Source of the DNA: Halopenitus sp041821145
Lineage (GTDB): Archaea > Halobacteriota > Halobacteria > Halobacteriales > Haloferacaceae
Reading direction: 5' to 3'
DNA length: 64,000 nucleotides
Assembly (NCBI RefSeq): GCF_041821145.1
Contig: NZ_JBGUBC010000006.1
Span: 110,989 to 174,988, forward strand
Each line of letters opens with the position of its first letter. Within the stretch, counting starts at the first letter, position 1. The notes beneath the pieces are model-generated. The model had not been told where the DNA came from, did no database searches, and saw only the letters and a list, made by a program, of their open reading frames with translations. Shown here one piece after another: positions 52,492 to 61,351 of the stretch. The position numbers and the translations under genes are program-made.

Positions 52492-54996
52492 ATGACAATC
52501 TCCGAACTCCTGACTCCTCGTGAGGAAGTTCAGGAAGGCAGATTTCAGGGAGTTCTCCAAGCTCACAAGGTAGGTGGCTCAGAGGACCGGCTGGAAAACG
52601 ACCCTTCCCGCCTGCTCTCCATGACATATCCCTCGAACGCCCTCGAAACCGCGTTCGACCACGTCGACAACAAACTAAGGGGCAGAGATAGTCAAGGAGG
52701 GATCACGCTCACAGGGCCATACGGAGCCGGTAAGTCGCACGGCCTGCTGACCCTGTACCACCTCTTTAACAGTCCGGAGATGGGTCAGGAATGGCTCGAT
52801 GACTGGGAGCTCGGTCTCGATCTCCCTGACTCTGCGGATGCAACCATCCTCTCTACCAGCGAGACAGACGCAGACTACATCTGGGAGCCTGTCTTCGAAG
52901 ACCTGGGCCGGGAAGACATCTCTGAAGACGTCAAGCGCTACGTCACGACCGATCACATCGAGGATCTCTGCGCTGACAAACCCGTCGCCATCTTCTTCGA
53001 CGAAATCGAGACGTGGTGGGAATCCTTCAGCGACTCAGAAGATGAGGAACTGGTGGAACGCAACGAGTTCTTCATCCAGAACCTGCTGGAAGTGGCAAAC
53101 GACCCTGACGAGGACTTGTTTGTCTTCATCACTCTCCTAGACAAGAGCGACGACTTCAAACGAATCCTCAACAGGACCAACCCCTACGCCGTCGACCTGA
53201 ACGCCACTGGCGACCGAGAACGGATCATCCTCCACCGCCTCTTCGAGACCCGGCGCAAGGAACTGAACGAAAACAAGGTCCGGGATATCGTCCAGGACTA
53301 CGTCGAGAACTACAACTACCCGATCGACATCGAGGAAGAGAAACGGTACGAGAACCGTATGGTGGAGACTTACCCGTTCCATCCTGAGCTCCTAGATCTG
53401 CTCGACAACCTGTACGAGGGCGGGAAGGAACGGCAGAACGTCCGGGGTGCGATGAATGTCCTCGCTGACACGGTGAGGAGACTGTACCAAGAGACAGATC
53501 TCATCATCACCAGTGACATCCAAGCAGCTGCGTTCCGAGGAATCAACCAGACACTGTTCAACCGGTACGTCTCCGACCTCGACTCAGTTGAGAAAATCGA
53601 CTACGGGGAGGAACTGCTGAAGACCATCCTCCTTTACACTCTGGACGAGCGCTCTCAGATGGCCTCCGTCACCCAGTGCCTGCTGGGTACGTACAAACCA
53701 GGGAAAAACTCGGTGTCGAAGCTGGATATGTCCCTCCAGAACCTGTACGGCACCGCTCACTACCTGGACCGGGACGGCCAGAAAGACAATTACTACATCA
53801 CCGAGGATCCGAAGCTCACCGCTCTCGTAACCCGGGAACAGGAACGGGTGTTAGAGGGCGAAAGAGATGCTTTCGAAGAGAAGCTGGCAGAAGTGGTACG
53901 GGACGATGTTTGGAGCGGAGACGTAGTTGTCTACCCAGAGGACGATGTCTCGGACTCACGGGAAATATCGGTCGTGGTGATGCTGGATTACCTGTCGAAC
54001 GGAGCCTTGGAGAAGAAGCTGAATGGTTTCTTTGAGGGCCGCACCTACCAAAACACGGTTCTTTTCGTCACGCCCAGCCAGAAGATACGGCAGGACGACG
54101 ACCTGATCAGTAAGGCAGCCCGCGTGCTGGGAGCGGAGAACCTGAGAGGGAAAGTCGACGACGAACAAGGTGAACTGGAGAAAATCATCCGGGACGAACG
54201 CCGAGAGCTCCGGAACGAGCTTGAGGACAACTACGGTAGCTGGGTCAAGTGGACTGACTCGGGAGGCGGTCTCCGGATGAGGAAGAAGTCCGTCAGCCCC
54301 GACGTGGAAGACGTGAAGAGCAAGGTTGGCCGTGATAAGACCTACATTGGGGAGAAGATAGTCGAGGAGGTGCGAGATGCGGAGAACGGGGTTAACGTGG
54401 CCTCAATGCTTAACGACTTCAGGCAGTTCCGCAGGATGCCGGTGATTCTGGAGGACAGTGCGTTTCACTCCGCTCTCGGCCAGCTGTACCGAGATGCGAA
54501 GATCGTCTTGGAAAGCGATCGGGCGAAGTTCTACGCGACTCAGAAGGGAGATCCACTGCCAGATCTCAACGATGACCTGACTATACACCATCCGGACAAC
54601 CTGGATGAGTCGGTTTACACTGAGACGGAGCCAGAGCCCGAACCCGACCCAGGAACTACAGGTTCAGAAGGGATTACGACGGGAAGCAGTATCGGTGCCG
54701 GAGATGGAACCACGCCGACTGTCGGACAGACTGAGACCGAAACACGTAGCGGAGGCGAAACAGTCAGCACCAAGACGGAGACGAAGACGGTTCAGTTAGA
54801 GGGTAACAGCGCCCGTGTTCTCCGAAGTGTAGCTGAGTCTCGGGTCAACGGAGACACGGACAACGCCACACATATCGACCTCTCTTACGATTTAGACGAT
54901 CTGTCGAAGGAGGAGCTGATCGAGTTCCTGGAACAGCTGCCAAGTGCGACCCATATCAATGCTCAGGTGGTGATCGAAAGTGAAGTTCAAGACTGA
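52492..54996 (+). CDS. DUF499-type P-loop ATPase (BrxC/PglY-like, short)
   Basis: 834 residues from ATG 52492; an upstream GTG at 52399 would add 31 residues. Walker A TGPYGAGKSHG lies at 74-84 and Walker B VAIFFDEIE at 165-173; the ITLLD and NPYAVDLNATGDRERIILHR region matches the sensor part. A Glu-, Pro- and Thr-rich linker (about 705-765) precedes a C-terminal domain of about 70 residues. DUF499 ATPases are the BrxC/PglY-type component of BREX systems, which are usually near 1200 residues, so this copy is short. It overlaps the PglZ gene by 17 bases. The ATPase likely drives assembly or translocation on DNA. Confidence 0.85.
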   Translation: MTISELLTPREEVQEGRFQGVLQAHKVGGSEDRLENDPSRLLSMTYPSNALETAFDHVDNKLRGRDSQGGITLTGPYGAGKSHGLLTLYHLFNSPEMGQEWLDDWELGLDLPDSADATILSTSETDADYIWEPVFEDLGREDISEDVKRYVTTDHIEDLCADKPVAIFFDEIETWWESFSDSEDEELVERNEFFIQNLLEVANDPDEDLFVFITLLDKSDDFKRILNRTNPYAVDLNATGDRERIILHRLFETRRKELNENKVRDIVQDYVENYNYPIDIEEEKRYENRMVETYPFHPELLDLLDNLYEGGKERQNVRGAMNVLADTVRRLYQETDLIITSDIQAAAFRGINQTLFNRYVSDLDSVEKIDYGEELLKTILLYTLDERSQMASVTQCLLGTYKPGKNSVSKLDMSLQNLYGTAHYLDRDGQKDNYYITEDPKLTALVTREQERVLEGERDAFEEKLAEVVRDDVWSGDVVVYPEDDVSDSREISVVVMLDYLSNGALEKKLNGFFEGRTYQNTVLFVTPSQKIRQDDDLISKAARVLGAENLRGKVDDEQGELEKIIRDERRELRNELEDNYGSWVKWTDSGGGLRMRKKSVSPDVEDVKSKVGRDKTYIGEKIVEEVRDAENGVNVASMLNDFRQFRRMPVILEDSAFHSALGQLYRDAKIVLESDRAKFYATQKGDPLPDLNDDLTIHHPDNLDESVYTETEPEPEPDPGTTGSEGITTGSSIGAGDGTTPTVGQTETETRSGGETVSTKTETKTVQLEGNSARVLRSVAESRVNGDTDNATHIDLSYDLDDLSKEELIEFLEQLPSATHINAQVVIESEVQD

Positions 54997-55870
54997 AGCC
55001 CTCACCGGGTTGGTTGACGCCGAGGATCCCGTTGACTCGGTCTGGGAGGCAGTCTGGAACATCTGGGCTCCTCCAGGAGATGATATCGAATCGCACTATA
55101 GCCGGGAGCCGCAAATGGTGGAGTACGAACGCCTGCTTCTCGACGTCTACAGCGAGTTCTACACTGAGATCTTGACGGACAGATGTGTGAACCAGGCCTC
55201 CATGACCGTTCCCGAGGATGGTGCCTTGGTTATGATGGACTCGATGAGTGTCCGAGAGGCCTCCCTCTTCGTACAGCTTTTGGAGGGGGAAGCGAGTGAG
55301 CTGGTGGTCGGTTATTCGTATTCGACTGTTCCTTCAGAGACGATGCCTTTCCGGAACCGGGTCGGGTACTCCGACCTGAAGAAAGAGTACAAAAATGCGA
55401 GCGTGCAGAGCCAAGAACCATCCCTGGACGGTGACGAACGGATCATCTGGTGCCGGTACCCTGACGCACTCCTCGAGAATATTCAGGAAGGGAGGACCAA
55501 ATTGTCCTCGATCGAGGAAATGTATGAAAAGTCCGAGACAGCCCTTCGCAACATCATCGACCAGCTGGATACGGACTCCCTGGTGATCACCTCGGACCAC
55601 GGGTACGCACGATTGGACTCCGGCCATGCCTTCCAGATTTCAGACCGTCAGAAAAATCGGTTGCAAGCAACTTTCAGCGGAAGGTTCGAAAGCGTCGGAG
55701 AGGTCAATGCCGACGACCTTGTAGAAGAAGGCCTTGTCGTGGAGGCAGATGGATTCTACATGCCTCTCGGAAGGTACACCTGGCCTGCAGGAGGGAAGTA
55801 CTCCAACTTCCAGCATGGAGGTCTCAGCGTCTCCGAATGTGTTACACCACGAATCACTGTCAGCCTCTAA
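54980..55870 (+). CDS. Short PglZ-domain protein
   Basis: 296 residues from GTG 54980. The alkaline-phosphatase-superfamily motifs of PglZ are all present: DSMSVREASL (D87), VITSDHGYARL (D206, H207) and QHGGLSVSECVTP (H279) just before the end. Canonical BREX PglZ proteins are near 800-900 residues with extra N-terminal domains; here only the catalytic core remains. PglZ is the one gene found in every BREX type and binds or hydrolyses phosphoesters, possibly acting on nucleic acid or nucleotide. It is coupled to the ATPase upstream and ends six bases before the methyltransferase gene. Confidence 0.85.
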   Translation: MKFKTEALTGLVDAEDPVDSVWEAVWNIWAPPGDDIESHYSREPQMVEYERLLLDVYSEFYTEILTDRCVNQASMTVPEDGALVMMDSMSVREASLFVQLLEGEASELVVGYSYSTVPSETMPFRNRVGYSDLKKEYKNASVQSQEPSLDGDERIIWCRYPDALLENIQEGRTKLSSIEEMYEKSETALRNIIDQLDTDSLVITSDHGYARLDSGHAFQISDRQKNRLQATFSGRFESVGEVNADDLVEEGLVVEADGFYMPLGRYTWPAGGKYSNFQHGGLSVSECVTPRITVSL

Positions 55871-55876
55871 CAACTC

Positions 55877-58513
55877 ATGAGTAAGGATAATAGTCGTCGA
55901 CCTATCGAGATCTCATTCCCGATCGAGGAAGTCAACGAAATCGCATCGAAGGAAGGCCACGCCAAGCGGTACTACCGGCCAGTGTATACGATGCACAAGT
56001 ACTGGGCCAGGCGGTTGGGCTCGGTCTTCCGCACCATGCTCCTGTATTCCCTTGCAGAGGATGAGATCCATATCAAGGAGAACGGTCAGGAGAGCTTCGA
56101 GGAACTGCCCGACATCGATTGGGATAACCCTGAGGCCTTGTGGGACTACTACTTGGAAGACGTCGACTTTGACGGGAAAACAGTTCTCGACCCGTTCATG
56201 GGCGGCGGAACCACCATCGTCGAGGCCCTGCGGATGGGCTGCAACGTCATCGGCAGTGACCTGAACCCTGTCGCCTGGTTCACGGTGAAGAAGGAGATTG
56301 AACCCGTGGACATCGATGACCTGCAAGCGGCCTATGACGAGATCTATGAATCAGTAGGTAAGGAAATCCTCGAATACTACCAGACTCCTTGTCCGGACTG
56401 CGATGACATGGCGGACGCGATGTACTATTTCTGGGTGAAGGAGATCGAGTGCCTGAACTGCGGCCACGATGTCCCCCTATTCAAGGGCTACTACTTTGCT
56501 AACTCCCGCTCCTCCAAAGATAGCTACAAGAACGTTCTCTGCCCGGACTGCTGGACCGTCCAGCAAACGGACGACCACAGCACCGAGACGAAATGCGTGA
56601 ACGACGACTGCGGTAACAAGTTCATGCCCAAGGAAGGAATTGCTTCAGGCCAGAACTATACCTGCCCTGATTGCGGTGTCCGAAGCAAGATCATCGACGC
56701 CACGAAACGGTTCGGGAAACCGGACTCCAAAATGTATGCGGTCGAGTATTACTGCAGCTCCTGTGACGATAAAGGATACAAAGACCCCACTGATCACGAC
56801 TTAGAGCTCTACGAGAGCGCTAGCAAGGAGTTGGAGGAAGAATGGGACGAGCTTCCGATCCCTGAGCAGGACAGGTATCAGGGTAGCAGTGACCGTGCTT
56901 GGAACCACGGCTATCACAAGTACCACCAGATGTTTAACAACCGGCAGCTGTTGCTGCTGAGCCGGCTTCTTGACGAGATAGACGATATCGAGGATCAGAA
57001 CGTGAAGGAGTTCCTGCTCACCACGTTCTCCGCCATGCTGGAGTCGAACAACATGTTCTGCATGTACAACCGCGTGGCGAACAAGCTTGAACCCATATAC
57101 AACTACAATACGATTATCGCCCGTCACACACCCGTTGAAGGCAATATCTGGGGCAGCGACTACGGCCGTGGAACCTTCAAGGGAATGTTCGATAAGACGA
57201 AGGCCGCGAAGGAGTGGTGTCAGAGCCCGGTCGAGAAGTACATCGACGAGGACGGCAACTCGCAAGACAAACAGATGCAGACACCTGTCGAGGGTGTCCT
57301 TGTAGACGATGCCTCTGACCTGGGAGAAGAAGGGAACGCTTTGCTCCGCTGTGGTACCTCTGAATACCTGCCTATAGAGGACGAATCAGTAGACGCGATC
57401 ATCACGGATCCTCCGTACTACGACAACGAGATGTACGCTGAGCTCTCGGACTTCTACTACGTCTGGCTTCACGAGGTTCTCAGCGACACCTACGACCACT
57501 TCCAAGGGGAACGCACTCCGAAGAAGAGCGAGGCTGTTGTCGACCCTGCAAAAGACGTCGAGGACAAGAGAACTGAGGAGCACTACATCGAGACACTGAC
57601 CAACGTCTTCAAAGAATCCCACCAGAAGCTGGCCGACGACGGTATCATGGCCTTCACCTTCCACCACAAAGAGACCGAGGCCTGGGGTTCAACCCTTCAA
57701 TCCGTCCTGGATGCAGACTTCTACATCAGCGCTCTCTACCCTGTGAACAGCGAGACTCGTGGAGGAACCAGGCACGGCAGAGCAACCGTCGACTACGACA
57801 CCATCATCGTCTGCAGGAAACGCCAAGAAGACCCTGAGGAAGTCTCATGGAAGTCACTCGAGGACGATATCTACTTCCGAGCAGAGGATGAGATCGACCG
57901 ACTGGAGCAAGCAGGTCGCCGCTTGACCGGCGGAGATATCTTCGTGGTTGCGATGGGTAAGTGCCTGGAGATCTTCTCGAAACACTACCCGAATGTCACC
58001 CGTGACGGAGAACAGATGGACGTCGTCGAGGCCGTTGACGCCATCAAGGAGATCGTCGACGAGCAACTTCTCGAAGAACGGTTCCAGATCCTCAGCGAGG
58101 AAATGGATCCTCTCAGCGCAGTCTACCTGACTCATATCCTGGGCCGGGGAGAAGAGCTCTCTTTCAACGCCTTGAACAAGGACCTTCGGCAGAGAGGGGT
58201 CGACGTGGCCGAACTGGTTCACGAAGATCTGGTGGAACAGCAAGGAGACGACCTTGTCATCTTGAGTCCACCTGAACGGGCCGACCGCCTGGAAAACAAG
58301 AACGATCCACTGTCTATCGACAAGGCCCACTACCTGTACTACCTCTTTGAGACCGACCAGTTAGCGAAGAAGTTCGGGAAATGGACTGATGAAGGAGCGA
58401 TCAACGCACTTCGCAGGCTTTCGGAAATTGAGGGAGACAATGACTACGATGATATAGCTGAGTACGTGAAGGAGCAATCGGATACCCAGCTGGAGATCGA
58501 GGATTTCAGCTGA
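55877..58513 (+). CDS. DUF1156/COG1743-type DNA methyltransferase (PglX-like)
   Basis: 878 residues. The DUF1156 start RYYRPVYTMHKYWARRLGSV (31-50) is followed by motif I VLDPFMGGGTTIVEAL (103-118) and SDLNPVAW. Between about 170 and 310, several CxxC pairs form zinc ribbons, as in COG1743. Motif IV ITDPPYYDNEMY lies near 508-519; Asp-Pro-Pro-Tyr indicates an adenine-N6 or cytosine-N4 methyltransferase. The C-terminal 200 residues are helical. In BREX types with PglXI, this family provides the self-DNA methylation mark that spares the host. It is the third gene of the operon, six bases after PglZ. Confidence 0.88.
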   Translation: MSKDNSRRPIEISFPIEEVNEIASKEGHAKRYYRPVYTMHKYWARRLGSVFRTMLLYSLAEDEIHIKENGQESFEELPDIDWDNPEALWDYYLEDVDFDGKTVLDPFMGGGTTIVEALRMGCNVIGSDLNPVAWFTVKKEIEPVDIDDLQAAYDEIYESVGKEILEYYQTPCPDCDDMADAMYYFWVKEIECLNCGHDVPLFKGYYFANSRSSKDSYKNVLCPDCWTVQQTDDHSTETKCVNDDCGNKFMPKEGIASGQNYTCPDCGVRSKIIDATKRFGKPDSKMYAVEYYCSSCDDKGYKDPTDHDLELYESASKELEEEWDELPIPEQDRYQGSSDRAWNHGYHKYHQMFNNRQLLLLSRLLDEIDDIEDQNVKEFLLTTFSAMLESNNMFCMYNRVANKLEPIYNYNTIIARHTPVEGNIWGSDYGRGTFKGMFDKTKAAKEWCQSPVEKYIDEDGNSQDKQMQTPVEGVLVDDASDLGEEGNALLRCGTSEYLPIEDESVDAIITDPPYYDNEMYAELSDFYYVWLHEVLSDTYDHFQGERTPKKSEAVVDPAKDVEDKRTEEHYIETLTNVFKESHQKLADDGIMAFTFHHKETEAWGSTLQSVLDADFYISALYPVNSETRGGTRHGRATVDYDTIIVCRKRQEDPEEVSWKSLEDDIYFRAEDEIDRLEQAGRRLTGGDIFVVAMGKCLEIFSKHYPNVTRDGEQMDVVEAVDAIKEIVDEQLLEERFQILSEEMDPLSAVYLTHILGRGEELSFNALNKDLRQRGVDVAELVHEDLVEQQGDDLVILSPPERADRLENKNDPLSIDKAHYLYYLFETDQLAKKFGKWTDEGAINALRRLSEIEGDNDYDDIAEYVKEQSDTQLEIEDFS

Positions 58514-58553
58514 AGAATCAACGGCCTGCCAAAGCCCCTGGATTTCCGATTAC

Positions 58554-58560
58554 TTTTATA
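58554..58560 (+). promoter_or_regulatory. TATA element (TTTTATA)
   Basis: TTTTATA lies 33-39 bases before ATG 58593, suggesting that the small gene downstream has its own promoter. Confidence 0.45.
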
Positions 58561-58592
58561 CCATTTGCCAGATTACGGGCTGCTAGAATCTG

Positions 58593-58991
58593 ATGAACTT
58601 CGATATCGGCTATCACGTCGTCGGTGAAGAGGCCTTAGACGACGGTGATGAATTTGATGAGCGTATGAGTGTAGTCGAGTTTCTTCGCCGTGTCGACGAT
58701 ATGGACGATCTTCCTTATGATATCGCAGTAATTGGTCTCGACAGCTATCTTCGAGGAGCGGAGGATCCAGAGGAGATCAGCGAGTTTGTTCACGATATCC
58801 TTTCTGAGCGCGTGAACTTTCTGCTGGCGAATAATCCCAGGGTGCAGTTCGTGGTCGACAACGTGGAGTACTGGGATGAACCTGTGCTGCCTGACGGCGA
58901 TGAGAGAATCGAACTGAATACGATCTTCCGGGGAAGCCTTGAGCAGATGGGACCAGGATGGTATTCCAGCAACCTGAACGTCACCTCTTAG
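58593..58991 (+). CDS. Small acidic protein in the defence block, unknown
   Basis: 132 residues, pI low, mixed alpha/beta (IAVIGLDSYLRGAEDPEEIS, VNFLLANNPRVQFVVDN). No catalytic motif or metal site is seen. It lies 80 bases after the methyltransferase gene with its own TATA element, so it could be an accessory protein of the BREX-like set or an inhibitor. No family recognised. Confidence 0.55.
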   Translation: MNFDIGYHVVGEEALDDGDEFDERMSVVEFLRRVDDMDDLPYDIAVIGLDSYLRGAEDPEEISEFVHDILSERVNFLLANNPRVQFVVDNVEYWDEPVLPDGDERIELNTIFRGSLEQMGPGWYSSNLNVTS

Positions 58992-59085
58992 ACCGCTTCA
59001 CACCGGGTTTAGGCGCTTTCTCCCCCTCATCTCCTCTGCAAATATAAGGTTTCCAGAAAGAAGGGAGGGACTGCTATGAAGGAAG

Positions 59086-59092
59086 TATTATA
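59086..59092 (+). promoter_or_regulatory. TATA element (TATTATA)
   Basis: TATTATA ends 26 bases before GTG 59118, which supports that codon as a leaderless start over the in-frame GTG at 59100. Confidence 0.4.
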
Positions 59093-59117
59093 GTCAATCG
59101 TGGTCTACGCTCCGGTC

Positions 59118-59969
59118 GTGACAAAGTCTGTATTTCCGTTCCCAGGGGGCAAATCATATCTAGCCCCTTGGATCATAGAACATTTTCCTGAGCACAAGTG
59201 CTACGTTGAGGTTTTCGGCGGTAGCGGAGCAGTCTTAGTCAATAAGCCTGAGAGCCACACCGAAGTCTACAACGACCTGGACGGGGATCTGGTTCAATTT
59301 TTCGAGGTGCTACGTGAGAGAGAAGAGGAACTGGTCGAATGGCTCGACCTGACTCCATACGCAAGAGAACAGCACCAGGAATGGAAGGAAGCCTTCTACT
59401 CCGGAGAAAGGCCTGACGACCCGATAGAGCGAGCAGGACGGTTCTTCTACCTCCGCTACTCCCAATACGCGGCAAAGTACCGTACTGCGTCCGGATTTGC
59501 AGCAGCGCACCAGAGAAACAAGGCCCGAAAACTGAGGAACGCCACGGAGAAACTCCACGAGTTCGCTGACCGGTTCAAGAACGTTCAAATCGAGAATCTC
59601 GACTACGCCGAAGTGATTGACCGGTACGACGACGAAGACACATTCTTCTACTGCGACCCACCCTACCTCGACGAAGGAGACGCCCTCTACCGACATGACG
59701 GCGACTTCGACCACAAACGGTTCGTGGACACCCTCCTTGAGACCGAAGGCAAGTGGGCCGTATCCTATCAGCGAGTCCCGGAAGGCCTGCAAGACCACAT
59801 CATCGTCGAGAAAGGCCGGTCACAGTTCATGAACAAACAGCACGACGACGAGACACGTTCAACAGAGGTCACGGAACGTCTAATCCTGAACTACGATCTC
59901 GATGAAGCTGGGAAATTCGAAGTCGACGACACACAGCAGACGACGCTGGAAGGCCTCAACGACGAGTAA
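59118..59969 (+). CDS. D12-class (Dam-like) DNA adenine methyltransferase
   Basis: 283 residues from GTG 59118; GTG 59100 adds six residues. FPFPGGKSYLAPWI is the N-terminal FxxGGK motif, EVFGGSGAVL motif I, and CDPPYLDEGD (motif IV, near 180) the catalytic DPPY of amino-methyltransferases. The target-recognition region lies between them. Class alpha N6-adenine enzymes of this kind recognise short sites such as GATC; the site here is unknown. It ends 20 bases from the convergent McrC-like gene. A modification enzyme beside a modification-dependent restriction pair suggests either a link or two separate defence units. Confidence 0.9.
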   Translation: MTKSVFPFPGGKSYLAPWIIEHFPEHKCYVEVFGGSGAVLVNKPESHTEVYNDLDGDLVQFFEVLREREEELVEWLDLTPYAREQHQEWKEAFYSGERPDDPIERAGRFFYLRYSQYAAKYRTASGFAAAHQRNKARKLRNATEKLHEFADRFKNVQIENLDYAEVIDRYDDEDTFFYCDPPYLDEGDALYRHDGDFDHKRFVDTLLETEGKWAVSYQRVPEGLQDHIIVEKGRSQFMNKQHDDETRSTEVTERLILNYDLDEAGKFEVDDTQQTTLEGLNDE

Positions 59970-59989
59970 ACCAGGAACAGCGGCTTCTT

Positions 59990-61351
59990 CTACTCGACGG
60001 ATAAGTCAGCTCTGTTAAGAACTTCCTCAAGGCCTCGTTCCAATTCTGAGGCCTGCAAGATCTTGATCTCGGAATCGGACTGTTCTCCCAACGGAGTGGT
60101 CTCCCTCTCCAAGTCCTGGACAACGAGAAGCCCGTTCCACCCGCTTCCAAAGTAATTGTCTCCCGGATCTTCCCCGAAGACGAAATTATCGTCAACACGG
60201 AGGAAGGCAAGATACTCGAGCGCCTCCTTGATTCCAGTCCTGATAGTACCCGTGTTGGTACTATTCTTGACCTCGGTTATGAGGTATTCATAGGTGTCTG
60301 TGGACTCATCTCGAATCTCGAGGACGATGACGTCCGGACGGTTGGTGTAGTTTTCAAACTCTTCGCCGAAGTAGTCACATGAGACCTCGTAAGCAATCTC
60401 CTGCACCTTCTCGCTCCGGGACAAAGGCCGTTCCGTGATGTCCTCCTCTGTGACGAAAGAAATATCTCGATCTGTAGCTGCCTGGTCATAGTACAGCACT
60501 AGCTCTGGGTCACCTCCGAACTTTGCGACTTCTTTCCTCCCTGCTCGAATCGGCTTGAACTGTGCCTGTTGGTCACGGACAGATTCTAAGACCGAGACGA
60601 AACGGAACAACACATACAGCTCGAATAAGGTCTCATCATCGTCAGGCGTGATGGACGTGTTGTTCAGAAGGTCCCTGATTTCTCCAGAGTCCCCGTCAAA
60701 CAACCTCTCACGGGTACGCAGCAGCTTTGCTGCTTCTTGGTAGATGGGCTGTCGAGAGCTCTCCGCTGCTATCATCATCCTCTCAGTGGGTTCGTAAAAC
60801 TCCGGGGAGCGAATCCTTCGGACATGGACGTTCCGTTCTACGATCCGTTTCAGCTCATCTATCAGCTCGTCTTCTCCCCTCCACGTATCCTGCGCCCAGC
60901 CGTACTTCTGCTTGATATACTGCTCAGCCTGTTCAATGGTCTCGTATACGACTGAGATCACCTGTTTCAATACTATGTTCTCAGGTGTATCGTAGTCTTC
61001 AGACCGGTTGTCGCATACGAAGAGCGATGAGTCTGAAGGGTTCTGAGAATAGCGTTTCTTCATGGTTGCACCCCAGTTGATATGGCCGTCCACTGTGCCC
61101 CGTCTTGTCCGGGAGACTGTTTTTGTCTCGGTGCTGATACTCCGCAGGCGCTTGGGAAGTTTTCTGACGAAATCGACGACGGCTTCCTTCAAGATAAAGT
61201 GGAGATCGAGAAGCAGTCTGTAGTCCTCAAATCGCTCGTCAAGGTCATCAGGCTTGATCTCACGGGCAATCTGCTGCTCCTCGAATGACCCAGCCATCAC
61301 ATAGGATACGATATCCTGGCTGAGCTGGTCGATGATCGCTTCTCTATTCAT
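59990..61351 (-). CDS. McrC-like protein (DUF2357/PD-(D/E)XK nuclease partner of McrB)
   Basis: 453 residues from ATG 61351, overlapping the McrB stop by eight bases. The N-terminal 300 residues are helical, as in McrC/DUF2357 proteins. Near 337-362, NRPDVIVLEIRDES and, after a turn, YLITEVKNS give Asp, then Glu-x-Lys of the PD-(D/E)XK fold. This would be the DNA-cutting subunit that needs the McrB motor. It ends 20 bases from the Dam-like gene on the other strand. The fold assignment rests on the E-V-K motif and the gene order. Confidence 0.75.
   Translation of the reverse strand: MNREAIIDQLSQDIVSYVMAGSFEEQQIAREIKPDDLDERFEDYRLLLDLHFILKEAVVDFVRKLPKRLRSISTETKTVSRTRRGTVDGHINWGATMKKRYSQNPSDSSLFVCDNRSEDYDTPENIVLKQVISVVYETIEQAEQYIKQKYGWAQDTWRGEDELIDELKRIVERNVHVRRIRSPEFYEPTERMMIAAESSRQPIYQEAAKLLRTRERLFDGDSGEIRDLLNNTSITPDDDETLFELYVLFRFVSVLESVRDQQAQFKPIRAGRKEVAKFGGDPELVLYYDQAATDRDISFVTEEDITERPLSRSEKVQEIAYEVSCDYFGEEFENYTNRPDVIVLEIRDESTDTYEYLITEVKNSTNTGTIRTGIKEALEYLAFLRVDDNFVFGEDPGDNYFGSGWNGLLVVQDLERETTPLGEQSDSEIKILQASELERGLEEVLNRADLSVE

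Noticed and set aside
52492..58513. DISARM as the identity of the DUF499-PglZ-DUF1156 genes
   Set aside because: No drmA helicase, DUF1998 or PLD-domain gene is seen, while PglZ is present, which points to BREX-like.
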